Below the pieces are notes generated by a model that was not told the origin of the DNA, searched no databases, and worked only from the letters and a program-made list of their open reading frames with translations. DNA of 38,980 nt from an uncultured Alphaproteobacteria bacterium. GTDB lineage: Bacteria; Pseudomonadota; Alphaproteobacteria; CAAHEQ01; UBA3637. Both the position numbers and the translations under genes were made by a program. The stretch spans positions 1 to 38,980 of the forward strand of contig CALXPF010000004.1 of NCBI GenBank assembly GCA_944390205.1, written 5' to 3'. Positions 25,359 through 33,350 of this stretch are shown here, in pieces. Each line of letters opens with the position of its first letter. The first letter of the stretch is position 1.

Positions 25359-26705
25359 TCATTGTTGAGACTTCGATCGGCTCAGTTGTATTTGTTTTGA
25401 AATAAAGCCATTTCTGAGCTGTTTTTGAAATCGCTCTTGTTGGATTTCTTTTGGCCCATACTTTGTTATATTTGAATAGACACTTTTTAATTTTTCATAA
25501 GTGTCAATTTGTTCACACTCAAAAACACGTCCCAAGATATCCAACTCTTTCAAGGTCTTAAAAAGATTTTTACTGTTTTTTCCGTCAATCAGTTGCCGAT
25601 AAGTCATCTGAGATAAAAATTGGGAGGTATATTTTTCTCCGCGTAAAAGATTTATTATCTCTTTATTCTTTTTTCTCTGTGCCAATTCTAAAGCATTTTT
25701 TCCGTTTTTATCCCTGATAAACACATTCGCTCCAAATTCAAGCAAACATCGGACTAAATCCGGATTTTGATTAAATACGGCATGCATAAGAGCCGTTTGG
25801 CCGTTTTGATCTTGAAGATTTAAATCCACACCCCGTTGACACAAAGCCTCTACAAGTACTCGGCTATTTCTTTTCACACACTCCATTAAAAGCGTCTCTC
25901 CAAATTGACTTTGATAATCCAGAGGGCCCCCTTTTTGATATAACCAGTCCAAGAGGGGAATAAACTTTTTATCTTTTATATGATCTTTTGTTAAGGAAGA
26001 GATTGAAATATTACAAAGAAAATCGAATAAAATATCAGGATCCATCTTAACTTGTTTTTCTTCCATTTTATCATAAAGCTCCTGAACTATCGATAAATTT
26101 CCCATTCTAACAGCCAGATTAAAAGCGGTGTCTCCCAGATTATATTTAAGGCAGACATCTGCCCCGTTTCGTAACAACCGATGCACCAACTTAATATTTT
26201 CTCTTTCCACAGCCCTCGTAAGAGCTGTACATCCGCAATTATCTTGCACATTCACATCAGGATTATATTTCAGCAAAAGATTAACTATCTTCCAATTTTT
26301 CTTGTCTATCTGTCGCATTAAAATAGTTTTACCATTTTGATCTTGAACATTTAAATCAACCCCCTTTTGACAAAGTAATCGAAGGCATTTTAATTGTTCG
26401 GTTCCCCTGAGCAAATAATATTCCTTTTCAAAATACTCTATAATGCCACAACCCTCATTGTCTTTAAAAAAAATGCCGGCCCCTCGATCCAACAAAAACA
26501 AGGCAATCTCCATATTTTTTGCCTGCAGAGCAAGCATTAACGGTGTTTGCCCTCTCCAATTAACCGCATCGATATCAAAACCTTTTTCACACAAAAAACA
26601 AACGATATCTTTATCTCCCAAATAACTGGCTTTATGAAGAAGCGTTTCTCCCTCTTTTGTCCGTTCTTTCGGATTGGCTCCTCGATCTATCAACAACTTT
26701 ACCAA
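25359..26705 (-). CDS. ankyrin-repeat protein, carboxy-terminal part after an in-frame stop
   Basis: This 448-codon frame continues the upstream ankyrin fragment exactly in phase. Only one TAA (26712-26714) and two codons separate them. It opens at a TTG (26705) with no good ribosome-binding site, in the middle of a repeat helix (ELVKLLIDRGANP), so it is not a natural gene start. About eight ankyrin repeats follow, for example GQTPLMLALQAKNMEIALFL and GQTALMHAVFNQNPDLVRCL, with a 60-residue break near 230-280 and a non-repeat helical tail from about 365. Ankyrin arrays bind proteins; partners are unknown. It may be expressed by read-through or re-initiation, or be part of a pseudogene. Confidence 0.7.
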   Translation of the reverse strand: MVKLLIDRGANPKERTKEGETLLHKASYLGDKDIVCFLCEKGFDIDAVNWRGQTPLMLALQAKNMEIALFLLDRGAGIFFKDNEGCGIIEYFEKEYYLLRGTEQLKCLRLLCQKGVDLNVQDQNGKTILMRQIDKKNWKIVNLLLKYNPDVNVQDNCGCTALTRAVERENIKLVHRLLRNGADVCLKYNLGDTAFNLAVRMGNLSIVQELYDKMEEKQVKMDPDILFDFLCNISISSLTKDHIKDKKFIPLLDWLYQKGGPLDYQSQFGETLLMECVKRNSRVLVEALCQRGVDLNLQDQNGQTALMHAVFNQNPDLVRCLLEFGANVFIRDKNGKNALELAQRKKNKEIINLLRGEKYTSQFLSQMTYRQLIDGKNSKNLFKTLKELDILGRVFECEQIDTYEKLKSVYSNITKYGPKEIQQERFQKQLRNGFISKQIQLSRSKSQQ

Positions 26706-26711
26706 TTCAAT

Positions 26712-27089
26712 TTATCTTTGCTCGATTGCATATAAAAGAGGTGTCCAACCAAAACGATCTTTGAGGGTAATATCAACACCTAAATTAACCAAATAAATAA
26801 TCATTTTATCTAGTTCGTCCATCCGAATTTCATTTTCTTCCGATAATCCATCCGGCTTCTTCCAACATAAAGGGGCTCTTTTTTTGAAAAGCTCTATTAA
26901 AATGGGTTCTCCTTCTTCATTCAACATATTGATATCGGCACCTTGATGAAACAATCGATCAATTTCAGCATAATCAAAATTGCTCACCGCCCTCATGAAG
27001 GCCGTTCGACCCTCTTCATCTCGCTGATTAATTTTGCTCTCCGATTTTGAATTTTCCCATCCCCCAAATAAAAATTTTAAGAAACTCAT
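26712..27089 (-). CDS. ankyrin-repeat protein, amino-terminal part ending at an in-frame TAA
   Basis: About 125 codons from ATG 27089 (GGGG five bases upstream; a TTG at 27107 is the alternative). After MSFLKFLFGGW, which might be a short membrane-interacting or protein-binding segment, come three ankyrin units: GRTAFMRAVSNFDYAEIDRL, a middle one interrupted by an insertion, and GWTPLLYAIEQR, which stops at TAA. The next codons read IELVKLLIDRG, the second helix of the same repeat, without any shift. The TAA sits where every other repeat in this protein has Asn. The complete gene would be 25359-27089, about 576 codons. Confidence 0.7.
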   Translation of the reverse strand: MSFLKFLFGGWENSKSESKINQRDEEGRTAFMRAVSNFDYAEIDRLFHQGADINMLNEEGEPILIELFKKRAPLCWKKPDGLSEENEIRMDELDKMIIYLVNLGVDITLKDRFGWTPLLYAIEQR

Positions 27090-27251
27090 TTCTACCCCGC
27101 TTTTCAAGACTCCTTATATTAAGATTATCATGTTCCGATTTTTTGTCAAGTTATTTAAATAATAAAAAAATAAAAAAGACAATCTGATGAATAGTATAAT
27201 AAATTCAATAAATTGAAAAATATAAAATAAAGAATTAAAAGAGTTTATTTC

Positions 27252-27286
27252 ATAAAAACACCGGAGACATAAAATCATCCGGTGTT
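27252..27286 (-). terminator. intrinsic terminator after tRNA-Arg(TCG)
   Basis: A 9-pair perfect stem (27257-27265 with 27278-27286) ends in a T-run on the minus strand. It starts four bases after the CCA end of the tRNA. Confidence 0.8.
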
Positions 27287-27290
27287 GAAA

Positions 27291-27367
27291 TGGCACACCC
27301 GACAGGACTCGAACCTACAACCTTCTGATCCGAAGTCAGATGCTCTATCCAGTTGAGCTACGGGTGC
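27291..27367 (-). tRNA. tRNA-Arg, anticodon TCG
   Basis: A 77-base cloverleaf with encoded CCA. The acceptor stem GCACCCG pairs with CGGGTGT (G-U at the first pair). The anticodon loop CTTCGGA gives TCG, reading CGA. The T stem contains two wobble pairs. It is nearly identical to the tRNA-Arg(ACG) 250 bases away. Its promoter is likely TTGCAA (27407-27412) and TAAATA (27383-27388), 18 bases apart. Confidence 0.93.
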
Positions 27368-27584
27368 TTGTTGATAAAAGTATATTTACACCCTTTTCAA
27401 AAAAAATTGCAAGCTTTTTTTGATTTTTATTCACATAAAAATATCTATCGCTCACTATTCTTCTCATGATCAATGTTTCTAAAAAGACTCTTTTTTGGGT
27501 CTTCCTGTCACTTTTATTCGAATCAATGATCAATTTTTCTTCCGAACTTCCGTAAAGAGAATTCTCTCTACCTAATTCTTTTTC

Positions 27585-27617
27585 AAAAAAAATCCCCTCA
27601 CCATTAGGAAAGGGGAT
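27585..27617 (-). terminator. intrinsic terminator after tRNA-Arg(ACG)
   Basis: A 7-pair stem (27592-27598 with 27611-27617) is followed on the minus strand by seven T residues. It lies three bases after the tRNA, so the two tRNA-Arg genes are separate transcripts. Confidence 0.75.
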
Positions 27618-27620
27618 AAA

Positions 27621-27697
27621 TGGCGCACCCGGCAGGATTCGAACTTACAACCTTCTGATCCGTAGTCAGATGCTCTATCCAATTGAGCTACGGGTGC
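27621..27697 (-). tRNA. tRNA-Arg, anticodon ACG
   Basis: A 77-base cloverleaf with encoded CCA. The acceptor GCACCCG pairs fully with CGGGTGC. The anticodon loop CTACGGA gives ACG, whose A34 is normally deaminated to inosine by TadA to read CGU, CGC and CGA. The T stem appears to contain an A-C mismatch (the stem halves GTAAG and CCTGC), which is unusual for an essential tRNA. The promoter is likely TTGCAA (27733-27738) and TAAAAA (27710-27715), 17 bases apart. Confidence 0.93.
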
Positions 27698-27727
27698 ATC
27701 GTGATTCCCTTTTTACACTATTTTTTT

Positions 27728-29191
27728 TTAAATTGCAAGATCTTTTTTATTTTTTTCGTTAAAAAGAGTCGGATATTTATAAGCCCGATATGTCAAAAGC
27801 TGTGAGGAGAACTTAAGGGACATAAACACATTTTTTCCGGTTTGATCCATTTCTTGCACAGACATATCCGTATTCGGCCCATAGCTAACCAGATAATGAC
27901 CCGACGGCAACTGATAAACCGATCCTGTAAATTCGGTATGATAAAGCAAGGGAACTTCTTTAAAATCAATCACCTTTTTATTCTTTTCATCTAATTTAAA
28001 TTTCAAAATACGAGCTCTGTTATAAAGCCCGCGAACAGGAAAGTCCTCCTCTGAAAAATATTCGGAAAAGCTCGCAGAGTGATTATCAAACAGCATCAAA
28101 TATCCGTCCATAGTCCAAGAAAGACTATGTTGTCCCAAGAATAATTGTTCTTTCTTTAATCCGAATTGATCATTCCTCCCCCCCAATTTCCAAAGAATCC
28201 GACCTGTTTGGCGATCTATCTTCATAATACTGGAATTAGCGGCAAAAGAAACAATCAAATTGTTATCTTTCGGATCGATGAGAACAGAATTTAAATGAAC
28301 ATAATCTTGAAACTCTTCCTCATTTTCAAAATCACAAAAACGAATGCAATCTTCTTTCAACTCGGGATGGTCAATAGATTGCCATAAAAACTTGACTTTA
28401 CCATTTTCGACTTCTTGAATAATACTATTGATCACTTTCGTAGAAGGCTCATTTTTTAATGATCGCTTTTGAACGGATGTCAAAATATAGTGATGATCAT
28501 CCAACATAAAAGAATCATGGTTTTCAATATAATAAGGCCAATTTTCACTATCTTCCGGAAGAAGGCTTACTTCATCAATTTTTCGAAATTGTTCATCTAA
28601 AATGACAAGTGTTCCCATCAAATAAGAAGAAAGGCCTTCTTCTTTTTTTCTTTCAGCCATGAGTGTAAATCGGATCTTTCCGCTCGGGAGAACAATCTTT
28701 TGAAAATTGGAAATACCTCCGTTTGGTTTTATATTACGGCGATAAAAAACAAGCTTTCCGTCTTTATTGATAATAAAAGCAGCGGAAGGATGCTTGTTTT
28801 GAAAATGGTAAGGCGCAACAAACAACCACCCCTCTGAAGCACCGTTCTCTACATACGTATAATTCGGGAAATTTGAATCCCGTGTCCATAAGACATACCA
28901 CTCTTTTCCGACTTTAAAAAACACTCTTTCCGGTGTATCCAACTGTTTAATCTTAAATGTCTTTTTCTCTCCATTCACCTTCATCTCATTAGGATAAAGA
29001 GTATTTAGGGTTAAGGCACGATACTCCTTAACATCTTTTGAAAACGGCGGAATAATTTCTTCTCCGTTTATCAGAACCGTCACCTCACCTTGTTCGGGAA
29101 AGATCAAATGAGGAAAATCACGTGGCGGAATCAAAAACGCTCCGACAGCCATCAGCAATGAAATCAAAAGGGCAATATATTTTACTCTCAT
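27728..29191 (-). CDS. arylsulfotransferase (ASST)-like membrane-anchored protein
   Basis: About 487 residues from ATG 29191; a TTG nine bases upstream is the alternative. A single hydrophobic segment at the amino terminus (YIALLISLLMAVGAFLI) suggests an inner-membrane anchor or signal. The body looks like a beta-propeller of the arylsulfotransferase family: ENHDSFMLDDHHYIL, DYVHLNSVLIDPKDNNLIVS, IMKIDRQTGRILWKLGG and GQHSLSW carry His and Arg residues placed as in the active site of bacterial ASST, which moves sulfate between phenolic compounds. DsbA/DsbL partners are absent. The specific donor and acceptor are unknown, and some members of this family are not sulfotransferases. Confidence 0.7.
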   Translation of the reverse strand: MRVKYIALLISLLMAVGAFLIPPRDFPHLIFPEQGEVTVLINGEEIIPPFSKDVKEYRALTLNTLYPNEMKVNGEKKTFKIKQLDTPERVFFKVGKEWYVLWTRDSNFPNYTYVENGASEGWLFVAPYHFQNKHPSAAFIINKDGKLVFYRRNIKPNGGISNFQKIVLPSGKIRFTLMAERKKEEGLSSYLMGTLVILDEQFRKIDEVSLLPEDSENWPYYIENHDSFMLDDHHYILTSVQKRSLKNEPSTKVINSIIQEVENGKVKFLWQSIDHPELKEDCIRFCDFENEEEFQDYVHLNSVLIDPKDNNLIVSFAANSSIMKIDRQTGRILWKLGGRNDQFGLKKEQLFLGQHSLSWTMDGYLMLFDNHSASFSEYFSEEDFPVRGLYNRARILKFKLDEKNKKVIDFKEVPLLYHTEFTGSVYQLPSGHYLVSYGPNTDMSVQEMDQTGKNVFMSLKFSSQLLTYRAYKYPTLFNEKNKKDLAI

Positions 29192-29236
29192 ATTCTTCAA
29201 GAGGATAACAAAAACCTATCTAAAAGTAAAGTTTTT

Positions 29237-29265
29237 TTGACAAATTATTTATTTTATTGTAGCAT
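29237..29265 (+). promoter_or_regulatory. predicted promoter of the NUDIX gene
   Basis: TTGACA (29237-29242) and TAGCAT (29260-29265) are 17 bases apart. The start near 29272 leaves about 17 bases before the ATG at 29289. Confidence 0.5.
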
Positions 29266-29288
29266 GTAAGAATTAAGAAAGTCCAAAG

Positions 29289-29933
29289 ATGAAAATTTCA
29301 TTAAATACTTTAGTAAAAAAGCTTCAAAAAAAATCACAAACACCGGCTACCTCTTCAGGTAATATTTTGTATCACACCTCTTTTTTGGATTTAAAGGAAA
29401 CACTTTTTAATAAAAGTCCATGGTATTATGCACATAGGCCCAACACATCCGGTTGCGTGACTCTGATTCCTATCAGGCGTCACAAAAAAAATATTCAAAT
29501 TCTGCTGATTGAAACAATTCGCCCTCCCATACAAGCAGAAAATATTTCCGAAAGATGCATTGAATGGCCGGCCGGCCTGATTGGAGATGAGCGAAAAGGA
29601 GAAAGTGTCGAAGAAGCCATTCGGGCCGAACTCTTGGAAGAAACCGGATATTCGGCAACCCATATCGACATTTTAGCAACACGAGTCGCCAGCTCTCCGG
29701 GAGCCACTTCGGAAACCACCACGGTGGCACTTTGTCATATAGATAGCAACCCCACATCTTCTCCGACAAACGACAATGGGGTCATTTTAAAACAATACTG
29801 GATTGATCTTGATCACGTTTTCGACTTTTTAAAAGAAAAAGAAAAGAGAGGATTTGTTGTTTCGGCCATCGTTTATGGAGGATTGGGCCTCATCTCTCAA
29901 AAGGCGGTATATTCCAAAATCTCACTTTTATAA
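29289..29933 (+). CDS. NUDIX hydrolase, ADP-ribose pyrophosphatase-like
   Basis: A 214-residue cytosolic hydrolase of nucleoside diphosphates linked to another moiety. The Nudix box lies near residues 100-122: a Gly, then five residues, Glu, seven residues, and AELLEETGY. The usual Arg of REUxEE is replaced by Ala, a frequent variant. The EWPAGLIGDER entry and a later SSPGATSETTTV segment resemble ADP-ribose pyrophosphatases (the latter like the SPG region of the NudF type). It has its own predicted promoter and diverges from the ASST-like gene. The substrate is inferred only from family resemblance. Confidence 0.85.
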   Translation: MKISLNTLVKKLQKKSQTPATSSGNILYHTSFLDLKETLFNKSPWYYAHRPNTSGCVTLIPIRRHKKNIQILLIETIRPPIQAENISERCIEWPAGLIGDERKGESVEEAIRAELLEETGYSATHIDILATRVASSPGATSETTTVALCHIDSNPTSSPTNDNGVILKQYWIDLDHVFDFLKEKEKRGFVVSAIVYGGLGLISQKAVYSKISLL

Positions 29934-30040
29934 AAACACTCTCTACCGATATGACCTTTCAAGATTTATTTCGGAAGGACAACCAACATCCTTTTTCAAT
30001 TATTTTGATAAATGGTGCGGATTCGTCATTTTTTAAAGAA

Positions 30041-30074
30041 GAATACCGATGTTTTCAAAAAAACATCGGTATTC
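30041..30074. terminator. 15-pair perfect stem-loop between convergent genes
   Basis: GAATACCGATGTTTT (30041-30055) pairs exactly with 30060-30074, with loop CAAA. On the minus strand it lies 17 bases after the glgX stop and is followed by a T-rich stretch. On the plus strand it is 108 bases after the NUDIX stop, followed by A residues. A terminator or 3' stabiliser for glgX is the best reading. Confidence 0.6.
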
Positions 30075-30091
30075 AAAAAAATGCTCCTCTT

Positions 30092-32131
30092 TTATCGGGA
30101 TTTACCCAATCGTCCCTTTGTTTTAAGGACACACATAGACCACGGTTCCACCGAGCAAGCAGTTGTTTCCAAATCCTTCTTGAAGGTACTCTTTTCGGCA
30201 GCCGTATTTAAAACGGTTTCCCATTTTTGATCTGTTAAATCAGCCGGAATATGATAGTCCAAACAATGAACGGAAGCGTTTAAAACGACCAAAAATTTAC
30301 TTTCCGAATCGGATGGTTGTATAACATATCCAAAGGATCTCATATAAGGCAGCCAATCTTCACCATTCATTGTGGTCCCATCCGGTTTAATCGGACGAAT
30401 TTCTTGCGGATTACCCCTAATCATCTGACGTCTTAATTTAAGACACTCTTTGGTAAACTCCTTCATATCCGACTGTTTTTGAGATAAATTGATCCATGGT
30501 TGCCATGTAATTTCATTATCTTGACAATAGGTGTTATTGTTTCCGTTTTGAGTCCGTAAACACTCATCCCCCCCCAATATCATGGGTGTTCCGTTTGATA
30601 ACAAAAGAGTTGCCATCATCGCTTTTGCTCGTCGCAGACGGAAATTTTCAATATCTTGATTATCCGTTAAGCCTTCGGCTCCCGAATTCCAACTATGATT
30701 GGTATTATTCCCATCATTATTGTTTTCCCCGTTACTCTCATTATGTTTTTCATTATAGCTGACCAAATCATAAAGCGTGAATCCGTCATGAGCCGTAATA
30801 AAATTAATTTTACGATTGGTTTCAACCATCTGATACATCAAACAACCGGCTAAGCCTTCATCTCCCTTCCAGAAACGACGTGTTGTATCACGGAACTGAT
30901 CATTCCATTCCATAAAGGGGGCCGGAAAACTATTTAATTGATAGCTGTTCGGGCCCAAATCCCAAGGTTCGGCGATCATTTTTAATTTTGACAAAAGCGG
31001 ATCTGCCTGAATAGCTTTAAAAAACGGAGCATCCGATTTAAATTCATTAAATTCATTACGACCCAATGTTGCAGCCAAATCAAATCTAAATCCATCAATA
31101 TCTAAAACTCGTGCCCAATATCTCAAAGATTGAACGACCAAATCACAAACGGCCGGATTGGACAAATTAAGTGTATTCAAGCATCCCGTATCATCCATAT
31201 AATTATGCGGACAATTCGGATCCAGCTTATAATAAGAGGCATTATCAATTCCGCGATAACACAGTGAGGGGCCCATACCACTTCCTTCTCCCGTATGATT
31301 GTACACAACGTCTAAAATAACTTCCTTTCCCTTTTTATGCAATTGATCCACCGCTTGACGAATCTCCTCCAAAGATCCACCGATATAATCGCTGTTCGGA
31401 GCCATAAAACAAATCGGATCATAACCCCAATAATTTTTTAAATTCCGATCCTGTAAAAATTTTGGCTGAACAAACGCATAAATCGGCAACAACTCCACAC
31501 TGGAAATTCCCAAATCTTGAAAATGTGATTGTATCTGTCGATTCTTCAAGCCGGAGAATTTACCCTTTTCATTTTCTTTCACATCCGGATGTCCGGCTGT
31601 CAACCCTTTAACGTGTGTTTCATACACAACCGTTTCATCATACGGCAAATAGGGTCTTGTGGATTTTTGAGATTCCAGCTTACGCGTATCCACAACAACA
31701 CACTTCGGCATATAAGGAGCACTGTCTTCTTTACTTAAGGCATATTCCTTCATGGGATCTTCCGGATCATAAGGAAGCTGTGAATCATGTTCTTTCACGG
31801 GACCGGTCAACTGTTTTGCGGCAGGATCCAACAATAATTTATTAACATTAAACCGATGACCTTGATTGGGATCGTAAGGCCCATCAACCCGATAGCCGTA
31901 TCTTTGTCCGGCTTTTAAGCCGTCAACATCCACCTCCCAAGTATCTCCCTTTCGTTCCAAAGGAATACGCTTGGTTTCTCGATCCTTTTCATCAAATAAA
32001 CATAAAAAAACCTGAGTCGCATTATGGGAAAATAAAGAGAAATGAACACCTTTTTTTGTTACCGTCGCTCCTAATTCAAATTTTTTTTCTTCACTTGTTT
32101 TTTTTGAAAACTTTTTTAAAAATTCGAACAT
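30092..32131 (-). CDS. glgX: glycogen debranching enzyme GlgX
   Basis: About 679 residues, the usual length. An amino-terminal CBM48 domain (ELGATVTKKGVHFSLFSHNA) precedes a GH13 barrel. Catalytic residues are in GFRFDLAATLG (nucleophile Asp), MIAEPWDLG (acid/base Glu) and FITAHDGFTLYDLVSYNEKHN (transition-state Asp), and EVILDVVYNHTGEG is the first conserved GH13 region. It hydrolyses alpha-1,6 branches of phosphorylase-limited glycogen. I choose ATG 32131, preceded by GGAGGAG; the frame runs five codons further from a TTG without support. No other glycogen gene is in the window. Its own promoter lies upstream. Confidence 0.94.
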   Translation of the reverse strand: MFEFLKKFSKKTSEEKKFELGATVTKKGVHFSLFSHNATQVFLCLFDEKDRETKRIPLERKGDTWEVDVDGLKAGQRYGYRVDGPYDPNQGHRFNVNKLLLDPAAKQLTGPVKEHDSQLPYDPEDPMKEYALSKEDSAPYMPKCVVVDTRKLESQKSTRPYLPYDETVVYETHVKGLTAGHPDVKENEKGKFSGLKNRQIQSHFQDLGISSVELLPIYAFVQPKFLQDRNLKNYWGYDPICFMAPNSDYIGGSLEEIRQAVDQLHKKGKEVILDVVYNHTGEGSGMGPSLCYRGIDNASYYKLDPNCPHNYMDDTGCLNTLNLSNPAVCDLVVQSLRYWARVLDIDGFRFDLAATLGRNEFNEFKSDAPFFKAIQADPLLSKLKMIAEPWDLGPNSYQLNSFPAPFMEWNDQFRDTTRRFWKGDEGLAGCLMYQMVETNRKINFITAHDGFTLYDLVSYNEKHNESNGENNNDGNNTNHSWNSGAEGLTDNQDIENFRLRRAKAMMATLLLSNGTPMILGGDECLRTQNGNNNTYCQDNEITWQPWINLSQKQSDMKEFTKECLKLRRQMIRGNPQEIRPIKPDGTTMNGEDWLPYMRSFGYVIQPSDSESKFLVVLNASVHCLDYHIPADLTDQKWETVLNTAAEKSTFKKDLETTACSVEPWSMCVLKTKGRLGKSR

Positions 32132-32193
32132 ACAATCTCCTCCCAATCACTCTAAATGTCTTTTTTAAACACATCAAAAAAGCTGTTTATTGT

Positions 32194-32222
32194 ATATTAA
32201 CAAACTTTTTATAATTTGTCAA
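32194..32222 (-). promoter_or_regulatory. predicted sigma70 promoter of glgX
   Basis: On the minus strand TTGACA (32217-32222) and TAATAT (32194-32199) are 17 bases apart. The start near 32187 gives a leader of about 55 bases. The rest of 32223-32410 is AT-rich and holds nothing I can identify. Confidence 0.6.
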
Positions 32223-32410
32223 TATTTTTTAAAAAAATAACAATATTTTTATTATTCTTATTCTCATCAATCCTAAGCCTTCATTTTTTTCTGAGCTAAA
32301 TACTAAAAAAATACAAGATCAAATCAAAATGGATGACCCATTATCTGTCCGACAAAGATAAAAAATATCTTGATTTTTAGAAAAAAATCGTGTAAAAGGG
32401 CAGAGGTGAT

Positions 32411-32487
32411 CGGGGCGTAGCTCAGCCTGGTAGAGTACTTGGTTTGGGACCAAGGTGTCGCATGTTCAAATCATGTCGCCCCGACCA
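32411..32487 (+). tRNA. tRNA-Pro, anticodon TGG
   Basis: A 77-base cloverleaf with encoded CCA. The acceptor CGGGGCG pairs with CGCCCCG, the anticodon stem CTTGG/CCAAG encloses TTTGGGA, giving anticodon TGG. The T loop is TTCAAAT. C1-G72 is typical for bacterial tRNA-Pro. The following 160 bases to the HAM1-like gene hold no further RNA gene. Confidence 0.95.
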
Positions 32488-32650
32488 TTTAGGAAAAGCG
32501 AAGAGGCGTCCTTTTTCTTTTTTTCTTATCAAAGCACTCTAAAGGGCCATAAAATCCTACTCTTTATCATGTTTAATCAAAAGCCGTCTATCACAAAAAA
32601 TAATACCGGATCATCAATCTTTGTCCCCATATTATTGAAAGGAAAACAGC

Positions 32651-33232
32651 TTGGAAAATAAATTAATCTATTTAACAAAAAACCCGCACAAAGTAGAAGA
32701 AGCCAATGATTTCTTTGTAAAAAAATACGGATTTAATGTTGAGATCATGAAGCCGGATTTTGAGGTATTGGAAATACAAGCCAAAACTTGTGGTGAAGTA
32801 GCCTTGTTTAGTGCCAAATACGGAGCAGATAAATTAGGTGTTCCTGTGCTAAAATCCGACTCTGGTTTATATCTGGAAGCTTTAGGCGGTCTACCGGGAC
32901 CTTATAATGCTTACTTTGATAAACAAATCGGTGTAGACTTATTCTTGGAAATGATAAAGAATATACAAAATAGGCGTGCCAGAATTGAACATTGTTTTGC
33001 CTATTGCGAACCAGGGAAAGATCCCATCCTATTCACAGGGGGAGGAACAGGACGGATTGCCTTGAAAGCTCGAGGAGAATGTGGACGGTGGCATGACAAG
33101 TTCTATATTCCGGACGGAGAAGATAAAACCTTGAGTGAATTGCGCGCAATTAATCACGAATACGAAGCTCAATTTTGGGGTCATGCACTGGATGAATTTG
33201 CTAAATGGTATGCTAAAAAAATACACGATTAA
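32651..33232 (+). CDS. HAM1/RdgB-like non-canonical purine NTP pyrophosphatase
   Basis: A 193-residue protein starting at TTG, with AAAGGA seven bases upstream. Family motifs are TKNPHKVEEA (9-18), an IQAKTCGEVALFSA segment and SDSGLYLEALGGLPGPY (69-85). Such enzymes hydrolyse ITP, dITP and XTP to keep deaminated purines out of nucleic acids. The protein differs from ordinary proteobacterial RdgB: T-K-N-P-H-K replaces the usual T-x-N-x-x-K context and the carboxy-terminal SHR-type motif is not evident. It may therefore be a second, acquired homologue beside tRNA-Pro rather than the housekeeping copy. Confidence 0.8.
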   Translation: MENKLIYLTKNPHKVEEANDFFVKKYGFNVEIMKPDFEVLEIQAKTCGEVALFSAKYGADKLGVPVLKSDSGLYLEALGGLPGPYNAYFDKQIGVDLFLEMIKNIQNRRARIEHCFAYCEPGKDPILFTGGGTGRIALKARGECGRWHDKFYIPDGEDKTLSELRAINHEYEAQFWGHALDEFAKWYAKKIHD

Positions 33233-33350
33233 AACAAAATATAAATAATAATTTTATAGGGCATTAATCTAAAATAAAAGCACTGAAAATGATTTTTGTT
33301 GAATTTTCATAAACACCTTATACAATCATCAGAAAAGAAAGGAGATTTTT

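Noticed and set aside
25168-25368. Plus-strand frame with an ankyrin-like HNKTALSYA segment
   Set aside because: Only one short resemblance, no start signal, and no continuation in frame upstream; treated as chance.
32455-32661. 68-codon frame starting inside tRNA-Pro
   Set aside because: It begins within the tRNA and has no coding character.
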